The position numbers and the translations under genes were made by a program. Below are positions 1-6,143 of a stretch of DNA of 6,670 nucleotides, in pieces. Position 1 is the stretch's first letter. Every line of letters begins with the position of its first letter. The notes under the pieces are model-generated. The model had not been told where the DNA came from, did not search any database, and was given only the letters and a program-made list of their open reading frames with translations. Source of the DNA: Prevotellaceae bacterium UBA2757 (lineage in GTDB: Bacteria > Bacteroidota > Bacteroidia > Bacteroidales > Bacteroidaceae); contig DEJD01000102.1 of NCBI GenBank assembly GCA_002353215.1, positions 6,324-12,993 on the forward strand. Direction: 5' to 3'.

Positions 1-723
1 GTGCTGACAGCTATTGACTATAAGAAAATCAATGAGTCCGGACTGCTTGAGCAACATCCTGATGTAAAGGTAGTATGCCATGACCGCATTATCCTTGATA
101 ATCCTCGCGTAGCTTATATCTCTTCATCCGACCCGAAGGAGATAGGGCGTACTCAGGCCCAGTTCCTCCTCAATCATTTCCATTCTACAGGAGCCGCTTC
201 CATGACCATAGAAATTCTTGAAGGTCCTCAGACCGATGTCAATGCTAAGGATTATTATGACGGAGCTATGGAACTGCTCGGAAAATACATTGCTGACGGA
301 AATCTCGATGTTCAGAGTGGCAAGAAGGAATACAGTCAGGTGAAGGCTGACAGTTGGAGTGTTGCCGACGGCAAGAAAGCCATGCAGGACCGTCTTACCG
401 CTTATTCAACTGGCGACTGTCCGGATATGATTCTTGCTGCCAACGATAATTTGGCTCAGGGAGCCATTGAAGCCCTGAACGAAGCAGGTTTTACAAACAT
501 GCCGGTCATCACTGGTCAGGACAATACTACTATGGCGCAGGCTAATATCAAGAACGGCATGCAGACCATGACCATCGACAAGAACCTGAAGGACATGGCA
601 TACAACACAGCTATGATTGTAAACAGTCTGATATCCAATTCTCCGATTCATACCAGTCAAAGCATCTACAACATTCCGGCCTTCTACTCTAAGATTACCG
701 TTATGACACAAGACAGCTATTAA
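1..723 (+). CDS. Sugar-type periplasmic substrate-binding protein, 5'-truncated by window
   Basis: The frame is open from base 1 and stops at a tandem TAA TAA (721-726). It encodes 240 residues of a periplasmic binding protein of the type I sugar-binding fold (XylF/ChvE-like, Peripla_BP_4). Family-like signatures are CHDRII near residues 26-31, AANDNLAQGAIEAL at 147-160, TGQDN at 171-175 and QTMTIDKN at 188-195, and the C-terminus ends in a typical short strand. Full-length relatives run about 320-370 residues, so roughly the first 100 residues, including any signal peptide, should lie upstream. The GTG at base 1 is therefore probably an internal valine codon, not a start. Such proteins bind a monosaccharide in the periplasm and hand it to an ABC permease or a sensor. 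No permease or ATPase gene follows, so partners, if any, lie upstream. The sugar cannot be assigned. The family is fairly certain, the substrate unknown. Confidence 0.8.
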   Translation: MLTAIDYKKINESGLLEQHPDVKVVCHDRIILDNPRVAYISSSDPKEIGRTQAQFLLNHFHSTGAASMTIEILEGPQTDVNAKDYYDGAMELLGKYIADGNLDVQSGKKEYSQVKADSWSVADGKKAMQDRLTAYSTGDCPDMILAANDNLAQGAIEALNEAGFTNMPVITGQDNTTMAQANIKNGMQTMTIDKNLKDMAYNTAMIVNSLISNSPIHTSQSIYNIPAFYSKITVMTQDSY

Positions 724-752
724 TAACTTTTTAGTTGAATAATAGATAATAG

Positions 753-780
753 GGCAGTGACCTTCGGGTTGCTGCCTTTT
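753..780 (+). terminator. Intrinsic terminator with UUCG tetraloop
   Basis: A 10-bp stem (753-762 paired with 767-776, including two G-U pairs) closes a C(UUCG)G tetraloop at 763-766, an unusually stable loop. A run of four T follows directly (777-780). It sits 30 bases after the stop of the sugar-binding protein gene and upstream of the der promoter, so it should end the upstream transcript and insulate der. Confidence 0.88.
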
Positions 781-797
781 GTATAAGGACGCATTTT

Positions 798-828
798 TTT
801 GTAATGTGAATAATAAGTCGTATCTTTG
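798..828 (+). promoter_or_regulatory. Bacteroidota-type promoter for der
   Basis: A TTTG element at 798-801 is followed after 19 bases by TATCTTTG at 821-828, a full match to the Bacteroidota primary-sigma -7 consensus TAnnTTTG with its usual -33 spacing. Transcription would start near 833-837, giving a leader of only about 13-17 bases before the der ATG at 850. This placement also rules out the upstream in-frame TTG at 826, which lies inside the -7 element. Confidence 0.82.
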
Positions 829-849
829 CAACGAAATAATAGATTAAAG

Positions 850-2163
850 ATGGCAAATTTAGTAGCTATAGTGGGCAGACCGAATGTGGGGAAGTCCACG
901 CTGTTTAACAGACTGACGAAGACCAGACACGCGATTGTAAGCGATGAGGCTGGCACGACGCGCGACCGCCAGTACGGTAAGTGCGAGTGGTGCAATAAGG
1001 AGTTTTCCGTTGTAGATACGGGCGGCTGGGTAGTGAACTCTGACGATGTGTTCGAGGAAGAAATCCGTCGGCAGGTGAAGATCGCGCTCGATGAGTGCGA
1101 CGTGATTCTTTTCCTCGTGGATGTGAAGACGGGCGTGACAGATCTGGACGAACAGGTAGCCGACATACTGCGCCGCAGCAAGGTGCCTACGATTCTGGTG
1201 GCTAACAAGACGGATACAAACGAGTTACGCTACGATGCTGCTGAGTTCTACAGTCTGGGACTTGGAGACCCGATGTGTATCAGTTCGGCTTCGGGTAGCG
1301 GAACGGGCGATTTGCTCGACAAGGTGGTTGCCAGTTTTAAGAAAGAACTGACAGAGGTAGTGGAGGAGGAGATTCCGAGAATTGCCGTGGTGGGTCGTCC
1401 GAATGCAGGAAAGTCGTCTATAATCAATGCTTTTCTCGACGATAACCGAAACGTGGTGACTGACATAGCTGGTACTACCCGTGATTCCATCTATACAAAG
1501 TATGAGAAGTTCGGTTTTAATTTCTACCTCGTAGATACTGCTGGAATCCGCAAGAAGAACAAGGTGAACGAAGACCTGGAGTACTACAGTGTGATGCGCA
1601 GTATCCGTGCCATAGAGAATTCGGATGTGTGTGTTATGATGGTGGATGCGACCCGAGGTATTGAGGGCCAGGACATAAATATCTTCCAGATTGTGCAGAA
1701 GAACCAGAAGGGTCTGGTAGTGGTGGTGAACAAGTGGGACATTGCAGAGGACAAGTCGAACGAGGCTATACGCCACTTCGAACATGCTATCCGCGAACGT
1801 TTTGCACCGTTTACCGACTTCAGCATCATCTTTGCATCAGCAGTGACAAAGCAGCGCATCTTCAAGGTGCTCGAGGAGGCTCAGAGGGTGTACGACATGA
1901 GGGTGAAGAAGATACCAACCCGCCAACTCAACGAGGTGATGCTGCCTATCATAGAGGCTACTCCGCCACCATCACTGAAGGGCAAGTATATCAAGATAAA
2001 GTACTGCATGCAGATTCCGGAGACCCGTGTGCCTTCGTTCGTCTTCTATGCCAACTTGCCGCAGTACGTGAAGGAGTCTTACCGCAGGTTCCTGGAGAAT
2101 AAAATCAGAGAAAATTGGGATTTCCGTGGTACGCCAATTAATGTTTATGTCAGACAGAAGTAA
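850..2163 (+). CDS. der: Ribosome assembly GTPase Der (EngA)
   Basis: Der is an essential GTPase with two tandem G domains that acts in maturation of the large (50S) ribosomal subunit in the cytoplasm. The 437-residue product has the complete set of motifs. G domain 1 has GRPNVGKS (9-16), GTTRD (35-39), DTGG (56-59) and NKTD (119-122). G domain 2 has GRPNAGKS (182-189), GTTRD (208-212), DTAG (229-232) and NKWD (294-297). The C-terminal KH-like domain spans about 353-435, including the conserved TPPPSLKGK segment. Length is normal for the family. I chose ATG 850 because the protein then begins [12 protein letters not shown], as in relatives; the frame stays open back to TTG 826, but that codon overlaps the promoter. 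No strong Shine-Dalgarno is seen, only an A-rich leader. The last 17 bases overlap the downstream lipoprotein gene, suggesting co-transcription. Confidence 0.98.
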   Translation: MANLVAIVGRPNVGKSTLFNRLTKTRHAIVSDEAGTTRDRQYGKCEWCNKEFSVVDTGGWVVNSDDVFEEEIRRQVKIALDECDVILFLVDVKTGVTDLDEQVADILRRSKVPTILVANKTDTNELRYDAAEFYSLGLGDPMCISSASGSGTGDLLDKVVASFKKELTEVVEEEIPRIAVVGRPNAGKSSIINAFLDDNRNVVTDIAGTTRDSIYTKYEKFGFNFYLVDTAGIRKKNKVNEDLEYYSVMRSIRAIENSDVCVMMVDATRGIEGQDINIFQIVQKNQKGLVVVVNKWDIAEDKSNEAIRHFEHAIRERFAPFTDFSIIFASAVTKQRIFKVLEEAQRVYDMRVKKIPTRQLNEVMLPIIEATPPPSLKGKYIKIKYCMQIPETRVPSFVFYANLPQYVKESYRRFLENKIRENWDFRGTPINVYVRQK

Positions 2164-2572
2164 AAGAATTGTGCGCTGTTTGGCTGTGCTTGCCGTACTC
2201 TCAGTGCTTCTAGGCTGCGGAGCAAAGAAGAAAACCCGCGAAGAGTTACTGAAGGAATTTGTTAACAGGGCTCTTACGGAGCGTTATTTGACAAACGATT
2301 ATGAGGCGTACGTTAACGATGTGGATTACAGTGTGGAACTCGACACTGTGCAGCAGCAGATGGTTATAGCCATGCACAAGCAGTTTGCCGACTATCAGGA
2401 GAAAAAACATGGCACGGTGGCTTATGTGAGAATGACTGATGTGGTGAAGGAGGAAAATGATTCGGCGTGTTTTGTGCATTATATCGTTGTTTATTCGGAC
2501 AGTACGGAGGAAAGTGCTGTGATGAAAGTGGTAGAAGAGAACGGCGAATGGAAGATAAAGAGCAGGAACTAA
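2147..2572 (+). CDS. Small lipoprotein of unknown function, NTF2-like (DUF4878-type) possible
   Basis: The product is a 141-residue lipoprotein. From ATG 2147 it has a positive N-terminus (SDRSKR), a hydrophobic core and a lipobox LLGC with Cys24 as the predicted lipidated residue. An ATG at 2141 would add two residues. The residues after the cysteine are GAKKK, basic rather than the acidic export signal described for Bacteroidota surface lipoproteins, so it may face the periplasm (inference). The mature part is a short alpha/beta domain that starts with a helix containing [18 protein letters not shown] and ends in strands closing with [10 protein letters not shown]. That layout resembles NTF2-like DUF4878 lipoproteins, but I cannot confirm the family. 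It overlaps der by 17 bases in another frame, so translation may be coupled. Function is not known. Expression is supported only by the clean lipoprotein signal and the operon-like position. Confidence 0.8.
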   Translation: MSDRSKRIVRCLAVLAVLSVLLGCGAKKKTREELLKEFVNRALTERYLTNDYEAYVNDVDYSVELDTVQQQMVIAMHKQFADYQEKKHGTVAYVRMTDVVKEENDSACFVHYIVVYSDSTEESAVMKVVEENGEWKIKSRN

Positions 2573-2580
2573 TTGGTAAA

Positions 2581-2618
2581 GTTTAGAGTTTAAAGGTTTA
2601 AGAGTTTAAGGGGTTTAA
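2581..2618 (+). repeat. Degenerate tandem repeat of GTTTAAGA-type units
   Basis: Five units beginning with GTTTA start at 2581, 2588, 2596, 2604 and 2613, with spacings of 7, 8, 8 and 9 bases. They fill most of the 68-base gap between the lipoprotein and transporter genes. The units are all in the same orientation, low in C, and form no evident hairpin, so this is not an intrinsic terminator. Function is unknown. Similar strings may be dispersed between genes in Bacteroidales genomes (recollection, not checked). Confidence 0.7.
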
Positions 2619-2640
2619 TTTTCATTTCTCAAATTTTTAA

Positions 2641-3990
2641 ATGGGTTTTTCATCTAAGATAGGAGCTATACTTGCTGCGGCAGGTTCTGCTGTGGGACTG
2701 GGCAATATCTGGCGTTTCCCGACGGAGACGGGAATAAACGGCGGAGCTGCTTTCATATTGATTTATGTATTATTCATGATTGTTCTCGGAGCACCTGTGA
2801 TGCTGACGGAATTTACCATCGGACGATACGGACAGAAAGACGTGGTGGACTCGTTCGAACGCTTGAGTGGCGGGCACAAGGGCTGGCGACTGATGGGGCT
2901 GATGCCTGTTGTGGCAGGTCTGCTGGTGCTCAGCTACTATGCCGTTGTGTGCGGCTGGACTCTTTACTATGCCTATGTGGCCGGAATGAACGGATTTGCC
3001 GGAAAAACACCAGAGCAGTACGTGAACGACTTCCAGCAGTTTGCTGCTTCGCCTACAGAACCGCTGCTATGGATTATGCTCATTATGATTATTACGTGCG
3101 GAATCATTTCACTCGGAGTGAAGAAAGGAATAGAGCGCGGAGCCAAAATCATGATGCCCATTCTGTTTCTCTGCATTATCGTGTTGGTGTGTTGTTCACT
3201 TAGTCTGCCTAACGCAGAGAGGGGACTCAAGTTTCTGTTTTACCCCGACTTCAGCAAGATCAACGGTTCGACCGCACTCTCAGCTATGGGACAGGCATTC
3301 TTCTCGCTCAGTGTCGGCATATGCTGCCTCTGCACTTATGCCTGCTACTTCCGCAAGGACGTGAACCTATTCAAGGACAGTCTTGCTGTAGCAGTAATCG
3401 ACACACTCATAGCACTGATGGCTGGGCTGATTATTTTCCCTGCAGTGTATTCCCTGCCCGGACTGACTCCCGATGTCGGTCCGTCGCTCGTATTCATAAC
3501 CCTGCCAAACGTATTCCAGCACGTATTCGGAGACGCATCAGCATTTGCCTACGGATTCTCGCTGCTCTTCTACGTCCTCCTCGTCATAGCTGCCATCACA
3601 TCCAGTATCTCCATGCTCGAAATGGTTGTGGCATACTTCCATGAGGAATACGGATGGAGCCGTCCCTCAGTATCTGTAGCTGTGACTGTAGTCAGCATGC
3701 TCCTTGCAACGGGTTGTTCGCTCTCGTTTGGAGTGTGGGCAGACAAGACTGTGTTCGGCCTTGGTATGTTCGACCTCTTCGACTTCATCGTAGCAAAACT
3801 CCTTATGCCTATCGGCAGCTTCGTTATGTGCATATTCCTTGGCTGGATAGTAGATGAAAAGACTGTACGTATGGAAGTGACCAACGATGGTAAACTCCAG
3901 ACTGTGCTCTACCCAATTTGGCGTTTCATCATCCGCTATTTTGCCCCCATAGGAATAATACTTATTTTCATCAACGAAATAGGGTGGTAG
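2641..3990 (+). CDS. Sodium-dependent transporter, NSS/SNF family (LeuT-like)
   Basis: The product is an inner-membrane symporter of the neurotransmitter:sodium symporter family, which couples Na+ entry to uptake of amino acids or related compounds. The 449 residues give about 11 membrane helices, as in MhsT-like bacterial members, not the 12 of LeuT. Helix 1 carries GSAVGLGNIWRFP (15-27). By alignment in memory to LeuT, Gly15, Ala17, Val18 and Asn22 match the Na+ site residues Gly20, Ala22, Val23 and Asn27. In helix 8, Ala317, Thr320 and Ser321 match Ala351, Thr354 and Ser355 of the Na2 site. Helix 3 has YY at 99-100 (LeuT Tyr107/108), and helix 6 has FFSLSVG (220-226) at the unwound substrate region. 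The gene appears complete and functional. ATG 2641 starts just before helix 1, as expected, without a visible Shine-Dalgarno. The substrate cannot be assigned. The gene may be read from the der promoter. The 3' half is much richer in C than the 5' half. Confidence 0.93.
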   Translation: MGFSSKIGAILAAAGSAVGLGNIWRFPTETGINGGAAFILIYVLFMIVLGAPVMLTEFTIGRYGQKDVVDSFERLSGGHKGWRLMGLMPVVAGLLVLSYYAVVCGWTLYYAYVAGMNGFAGKTPEQYVNDFQQFAASPTEPLLWIMLIMIITCGIISLGVKKGIERGAKIMMPILFLCIIVLVCCSLSLPNAERGLKFLFYPDFSKINGSTALSAMGQAFFSLSVGICCLCTYACYFRKDVNLFKDSLAVAVIDTLIALMAGLIIFPAVYSLPGLTPDVGPSLVFITLPNVFQHVFGDASAFAYGFSLLFYVLLVIAAITSSISMLEMVVAYFHEEYGWSRPSVSVAVTVVSMLLATGCSLSFGVWADKTVFGLGMFDLFDFIVAKLLMPIGSFVMCIFLGWIVDEKTVRMEVTNDGKLQTVLYPIWRFIIRYFAPIGIILIFINEIGW

Positions 3991-3992
3991 GA

Positions 3993-4024
3993 TTTTGCCG
4001 TGTGAGAAATTTGTCGTAACTTCG
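3993..4024 (+). promoter_or_regulatory. Bacteroidota-type promoter for the tig-clpP-clpX operon
   Basis: TTTTG at 3993-3997 is followed after exactly 19 bases by TAACTTCG at 4017-4024, a 7 of 8 match to TAnnTTTG (C in place of the third T). The spacing is identical to that of the der promoter in this window. It begins two bases after the transporter stop codon (3988-3990). Transcription would start near 4029-4033, leaving a leader of about 65-70 bases before the tig ATG. Confidence 0.72.
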
Positions 4025-4097
4025 CGCCACTTTTGGTTTTATAACCAGCGAGAGACTTTTTTAAGGTAACAATCAAAAAACATTATATTTTACATTT
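4025..4097 (+). other. 5' leader of tig, A/T-rich with small inverted repeat
   Basis: The leader contains a perfect 5-bp inverted repeat, TGGTT (4034-4038) and AACCA (4043-4047), around a TTAT loop, and a T6 run beginning at 4057. The last 30 bases before the ATG are almost free of G, as is common ahead of well-translated Bacteroidota genes that do not use a Shine-Dalgarno. The stem is short and nine bases away from the T-run, so I do not call it a terminator. Confidence 0.4.
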
Positions 4098-5435
4098 ATG
4101 AATATTTCAATCAAGAACATTGACAAGGTAAATGCTGAGGCTACAGTAGTGATTGAGCCTGCAGATTATACCGAAAACTACGCAAAAGCAGTTAAGGACG
4201 CAAAGAAAAAACTGAATATGCCAGGCTTCCGCCCAGGTATGGTTCCAACAGGACTCATCAAGAAGCAGTTCGGTCCTGGCATTCTAGCAGAGGAAGTAAA
4301 CCGCCTGTTGAGCGACAAACTTTTCAGCTACATCCAGGAAAACAAAGTGCAGATGCTCGGAAGCCCACTGCCACAGGAAGTAAACAACCAGGTAGAGCTC
4401 GTTGAGGGCGGTACCTTTACATTCAAGTTCGACCTAGCTATCGCTCCTGAATTCGATGCTACACTGAGCAAGAAAGACAAGATCTCATACTACAACGTAG
4501 AAGTGTCTGACGATATGATTGACCGTCAGATTGAAATGTACCGTCAGCGCGGCGGTAAGTACGATAAAGTTGACAACTACGAAGACAACGACATGGTGAA
4601 GGGTGTTGTAACCGAACTTGAAGGTGAAAACCCGGTAAGCGTTGAAGGTGCTGTGATGCTGCCAAAGTACTTCCGTAACGACGATCAGAAGAAACTCTTC
4701 GAAGGTGCTAAGACAAATGACGTAATCAAGTTCAACCCAGCAAAGGCTTACGATAACAACGAGGCAGAAATCGCTTCTCTCCTCAAGGTGAACAAGGAAG
4801 ATGCTTCGAAGCACACTGGCGACTGCCAGATTCAGATTACTGAAATCACACGTTTCGTTCTTGGTTCGCTCACAGAGGAACTCTTCGAAAGCGTATTCCC
4901 AGGTGGCGAAGTGAAGACTGAAGAGCAGTTCCGCGCTCGTATCAAGGAGACTATCGCAAACCAGTTCGTTAAGGACTCTGACTATAAGTTCATCCTCGAC
5001 GTGAAGAAGTACGAGGCCGAGAAAATCGGCAAACTCGAATTCCCTGACGAGAAACTGAAGAAGATTATGGCTGCCAATGCAGGTGGAGACGAGAAGAAAG
5101 TAGAGGAAAACTACGATAAGAGCATCGAAGAACTCACTTGGCATCTCGTTAAGGAACAGCTCGTAGAGAAGTGCGGCATCAAGGTTGACGACGAAGACGT
5201 GAAGAACATGGCTAAGGAAGTGACTCGCATGCAGTTCGCACAGTATGGCATGATGAACATTCCAGACGAGTACCTCGAAGGTTCTGTAAAGGAAATGCTG
5301 AAGAAACGCGAAACAGTTGACAACCTCATTGACCGCTGCATCGAAGTGAAACTCGGAACTGCACTGAAGGAACTGGTTACTCTGGAAAACAAGAAGGTAA
5401 CTGCAGAAGAATTCAACAAGATGTTTGAAAACTAA
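4098..5435 (+). CDS. tig: Trigger factor, ribosome-associated chaperone
   Basis: Trigger factor docks beside the ribosome exit tunnel and shields nascent chains. The 445-residue product starts with the usual beta-rich ribosome-binding domain (about 1-130), with the ribosome-contact signature GFRPGMVP at 43-50 (GFRxGxxP in the family). The C-terminal chaperone arms run from about 255 to the end, rich in charged helices. The middle region (about 150-250) occupies the place of the FKBP-type prolyl isomerase domain and keeps some of its outline (KLFEGAKTNDVIKFNP at 199-214, and a final strand QIQITEITRF at 244-253). However, it lacks the DGxxF and IPGFE-like active-site motifs, so it is probably not an active isomerase. 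Length is close to the E. coli protein (432). The start follows an A-rich leader from its own promoter. Codon use favours C-ending codons (AAC, TTC, TAC, CTC), typical of high expression. clpP follows without a terminator. Confidence 0.96.
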   Translation: MNISIKNIDKVNAEATVVIEPADYTENYAKAVKDAKKKLNMPGFRPGMVPTGLIKKQFGPGILAEEVNRLLSDKLFSYIQENKVQMLGSPLPQEVNNQVELVEGGTFTFKFDLAIAPEFDATLSKKDKISYYNVEVSDDMIDRQIEMYRQRGGKYDKVDNYEDNDMVKGVVTELEGENPVSVEGAVMLPKYFRNDDQKKLFEGAKTNDVIKFNPAKAYDNNEAEIASLLKVNKEDASKHTGDCQIQITEITRFVLGSLTEELFESVFPGGEVKTEEQFRARIKETIANQFVKDSDYKFILDVKKYEAEKIGKLEFPDEKLKKIMAANAGGDEKKVEENYDKSIEELTWHLVKEQLVEKCGIKVDDEDVKNMAKEVTRMQFAQYGMMNIPDEYLEGSVKEMLKKRETVDNLIDRCIEVKLGTALKELVTLENKKVTAEEFNKMFEN

Positions 5436-5463
5436 TATTCAGGTATTCAACAAATGTTTGAAA
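5411..5463 (+). repeat. Short imperfect direct repeat spanning the tig-clpP junction
   Basis: ATTCAACAA, one extra G, then ATGTTTGAAA at 5411-5430 recurs without the G at 5445-5463 (ATTCAACAA then ATGTTTGAAA), with the two copies starting 34 bases apart. The first copy encodes the last residues of trigger factor (FNKMFEN). The second provides the upstream candidate start codon of clpP (ATG 5454) and its first residues MFE. Nineteen of 20 positions match, with a single one-base gap. Confidence 0.85.
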
Positions 5464-5471
5464 CAAAAACT

Positions 5472-6143
5472 ATGAGTTATACAGACTTTAGAAATTTTGC
5501 TACAAAACACCTCGGAGTGAACAGTATGGTTCTCGACGATGTCGTAAAGGCACAGTCAGGCTATCTGAACCCATACATCCTCGAGGAGCGCCAGTTGAAC
5601 GTAACTCAACTTGACGTGTTCTCTCGACTCATGATGGACCGCATCATCTTTCTCGGCACTGAAGTGAATGACTACACTGCCAACGTGCTGCAAGCTCAGA
5701 TGCTCTACCTCGACAGTGTGGACAGTGGCAAGGATATAAGCATATATATCAACTCGCCCGGTGGTAGCGTATATGCTGGATTAGGAATATACGACACCAT
5801 GCAATTCGTAAACAGTGATATCCAGACCATCTGTACAGGTATGGCAGCATCAATGGCAGCTGTACTCCTCGTTGCTGGTAAGGAAGGAAAGCGTTCTGCT
5901 CTGCCTCACAGCCGCATTATGATTCACCAGCCAATGGGTGGAGCTCAGGGACAGGCAAGTGATATAGAAATCACAGCACGCGAGATTCAGAAGTTGAAGA
6001 AGGAACTCTATACAATCATCAGCGACCATAGCCACCAGCCATTCGAAAAGGTATGGGCTGATTCCGACCGTGACTACTGGATGACAGCTGAAGAGGCTAA
6101 GGAATACGGAATGGTTGACGAAGTGCTGACAAGAAAGAAGTAA
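5472..6143 (+). CDS. clpP: ATP-dependent Clp protease proteolytic subunit ClpP
   Basis: ClpP is the serine protease that forms the double-heptamer barrel into which ClpX feeds unfolded proteins. From ATG 5472 the product has 223 residues; from ATG 5454 it has 229. Numbering from 5454, the catalytic triad is Ser133 (GMAASMA), His158 (MIHQP) and Asp207 (DRDYWM). The spacings of 25 and 49 residues equal those of the E. coli Ser97/His122/Asp171 triad. The oligomer and substrate-groove motifs INSPGGSV (99-106) and GGAQGQASDIEI (162-173) are intact. I prefer the 5472 start because 5454 lies in a duplicate of the tig 3' end and residues after it (MSYTDFRNFATKHLG) resemble the start of related Bacteroidales proteins as I recall them. 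Ahead of the core, which begins near PYILEERQLNVTQ, is an extension of about 30 residues that is longer than the E. coli propeptide. The gene is 36 bases after tig, probably in one operon, and directly abuts clpX. Confidence 0.97.
   Translation: MSYTDFRNFATKHLGVNSMVLDDVVKAQSGYLNPYILEERQLNVTQLDVFSRLMMDRIIFLGTEVNDYTANVLQAQMLYLDSVDSGKDISIYINSPGGSVYAGLGIYDTMQFVNSDIQTICTGMAASMAAVLLVAGKEGKRSALPHSRIMIHQPMGGAQGQASDIEITAREIQKLKKELYTIISDHSHQPFEKVWADSDRDYWMTAEEAKEYGMVDEVLTRKK

Noticed and set aside
737..847. Repeated AATAATAGAT at 738-747 and 835-844
   Set aside because: Ten bases of A/T-rich sequence matching twice within 110 bases of an A/T-rich spacer is readily expected by chance, and the copies have no symmetry or evident role.
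826..849. In-frame upstream TTG start for der giving eight more residues
   Set aside because: The codon lies inside the -7 promoter element and upstream of the predicted transcript start, and Der proteins start at the [12 protein letters not shown] position.
406..1208. Overlapping minus-strand open frames of 141 and 162 codons across the end of the binding-protein gene and the start of der
   Set aside because: They lie opposite well-supported genes, are full of Ser/Thr/His runs typical of antisense translation, and cross the terminator and promoter. No family resemblance is seen.
1225..1865. Minus-strand frames of 186, 80 and 93 codons opposite der
   Set aside because: Der is complete with all GTPase motifs; these are shadows of its codon pattern, with no start context or recognisable domain.
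2613..2640. Possible separate promoter for the transporter (TAATTTTC at 2616-2623)
   Set aside because: It is 7 of 8 with TAnnTTTG, but no TTTG lies 19 bases upstream, and AT-rich repeats produce such matches easily.
4485..5144. 219-codon minus-strand frame opposite tig, rich in Phe, Leu and Val
   Set aside because: The hydrophobic look comes from reverse-reading the abundant GAA/AAG/AAC codons of trigger factor. There is no plausible promoter or start signal for it.
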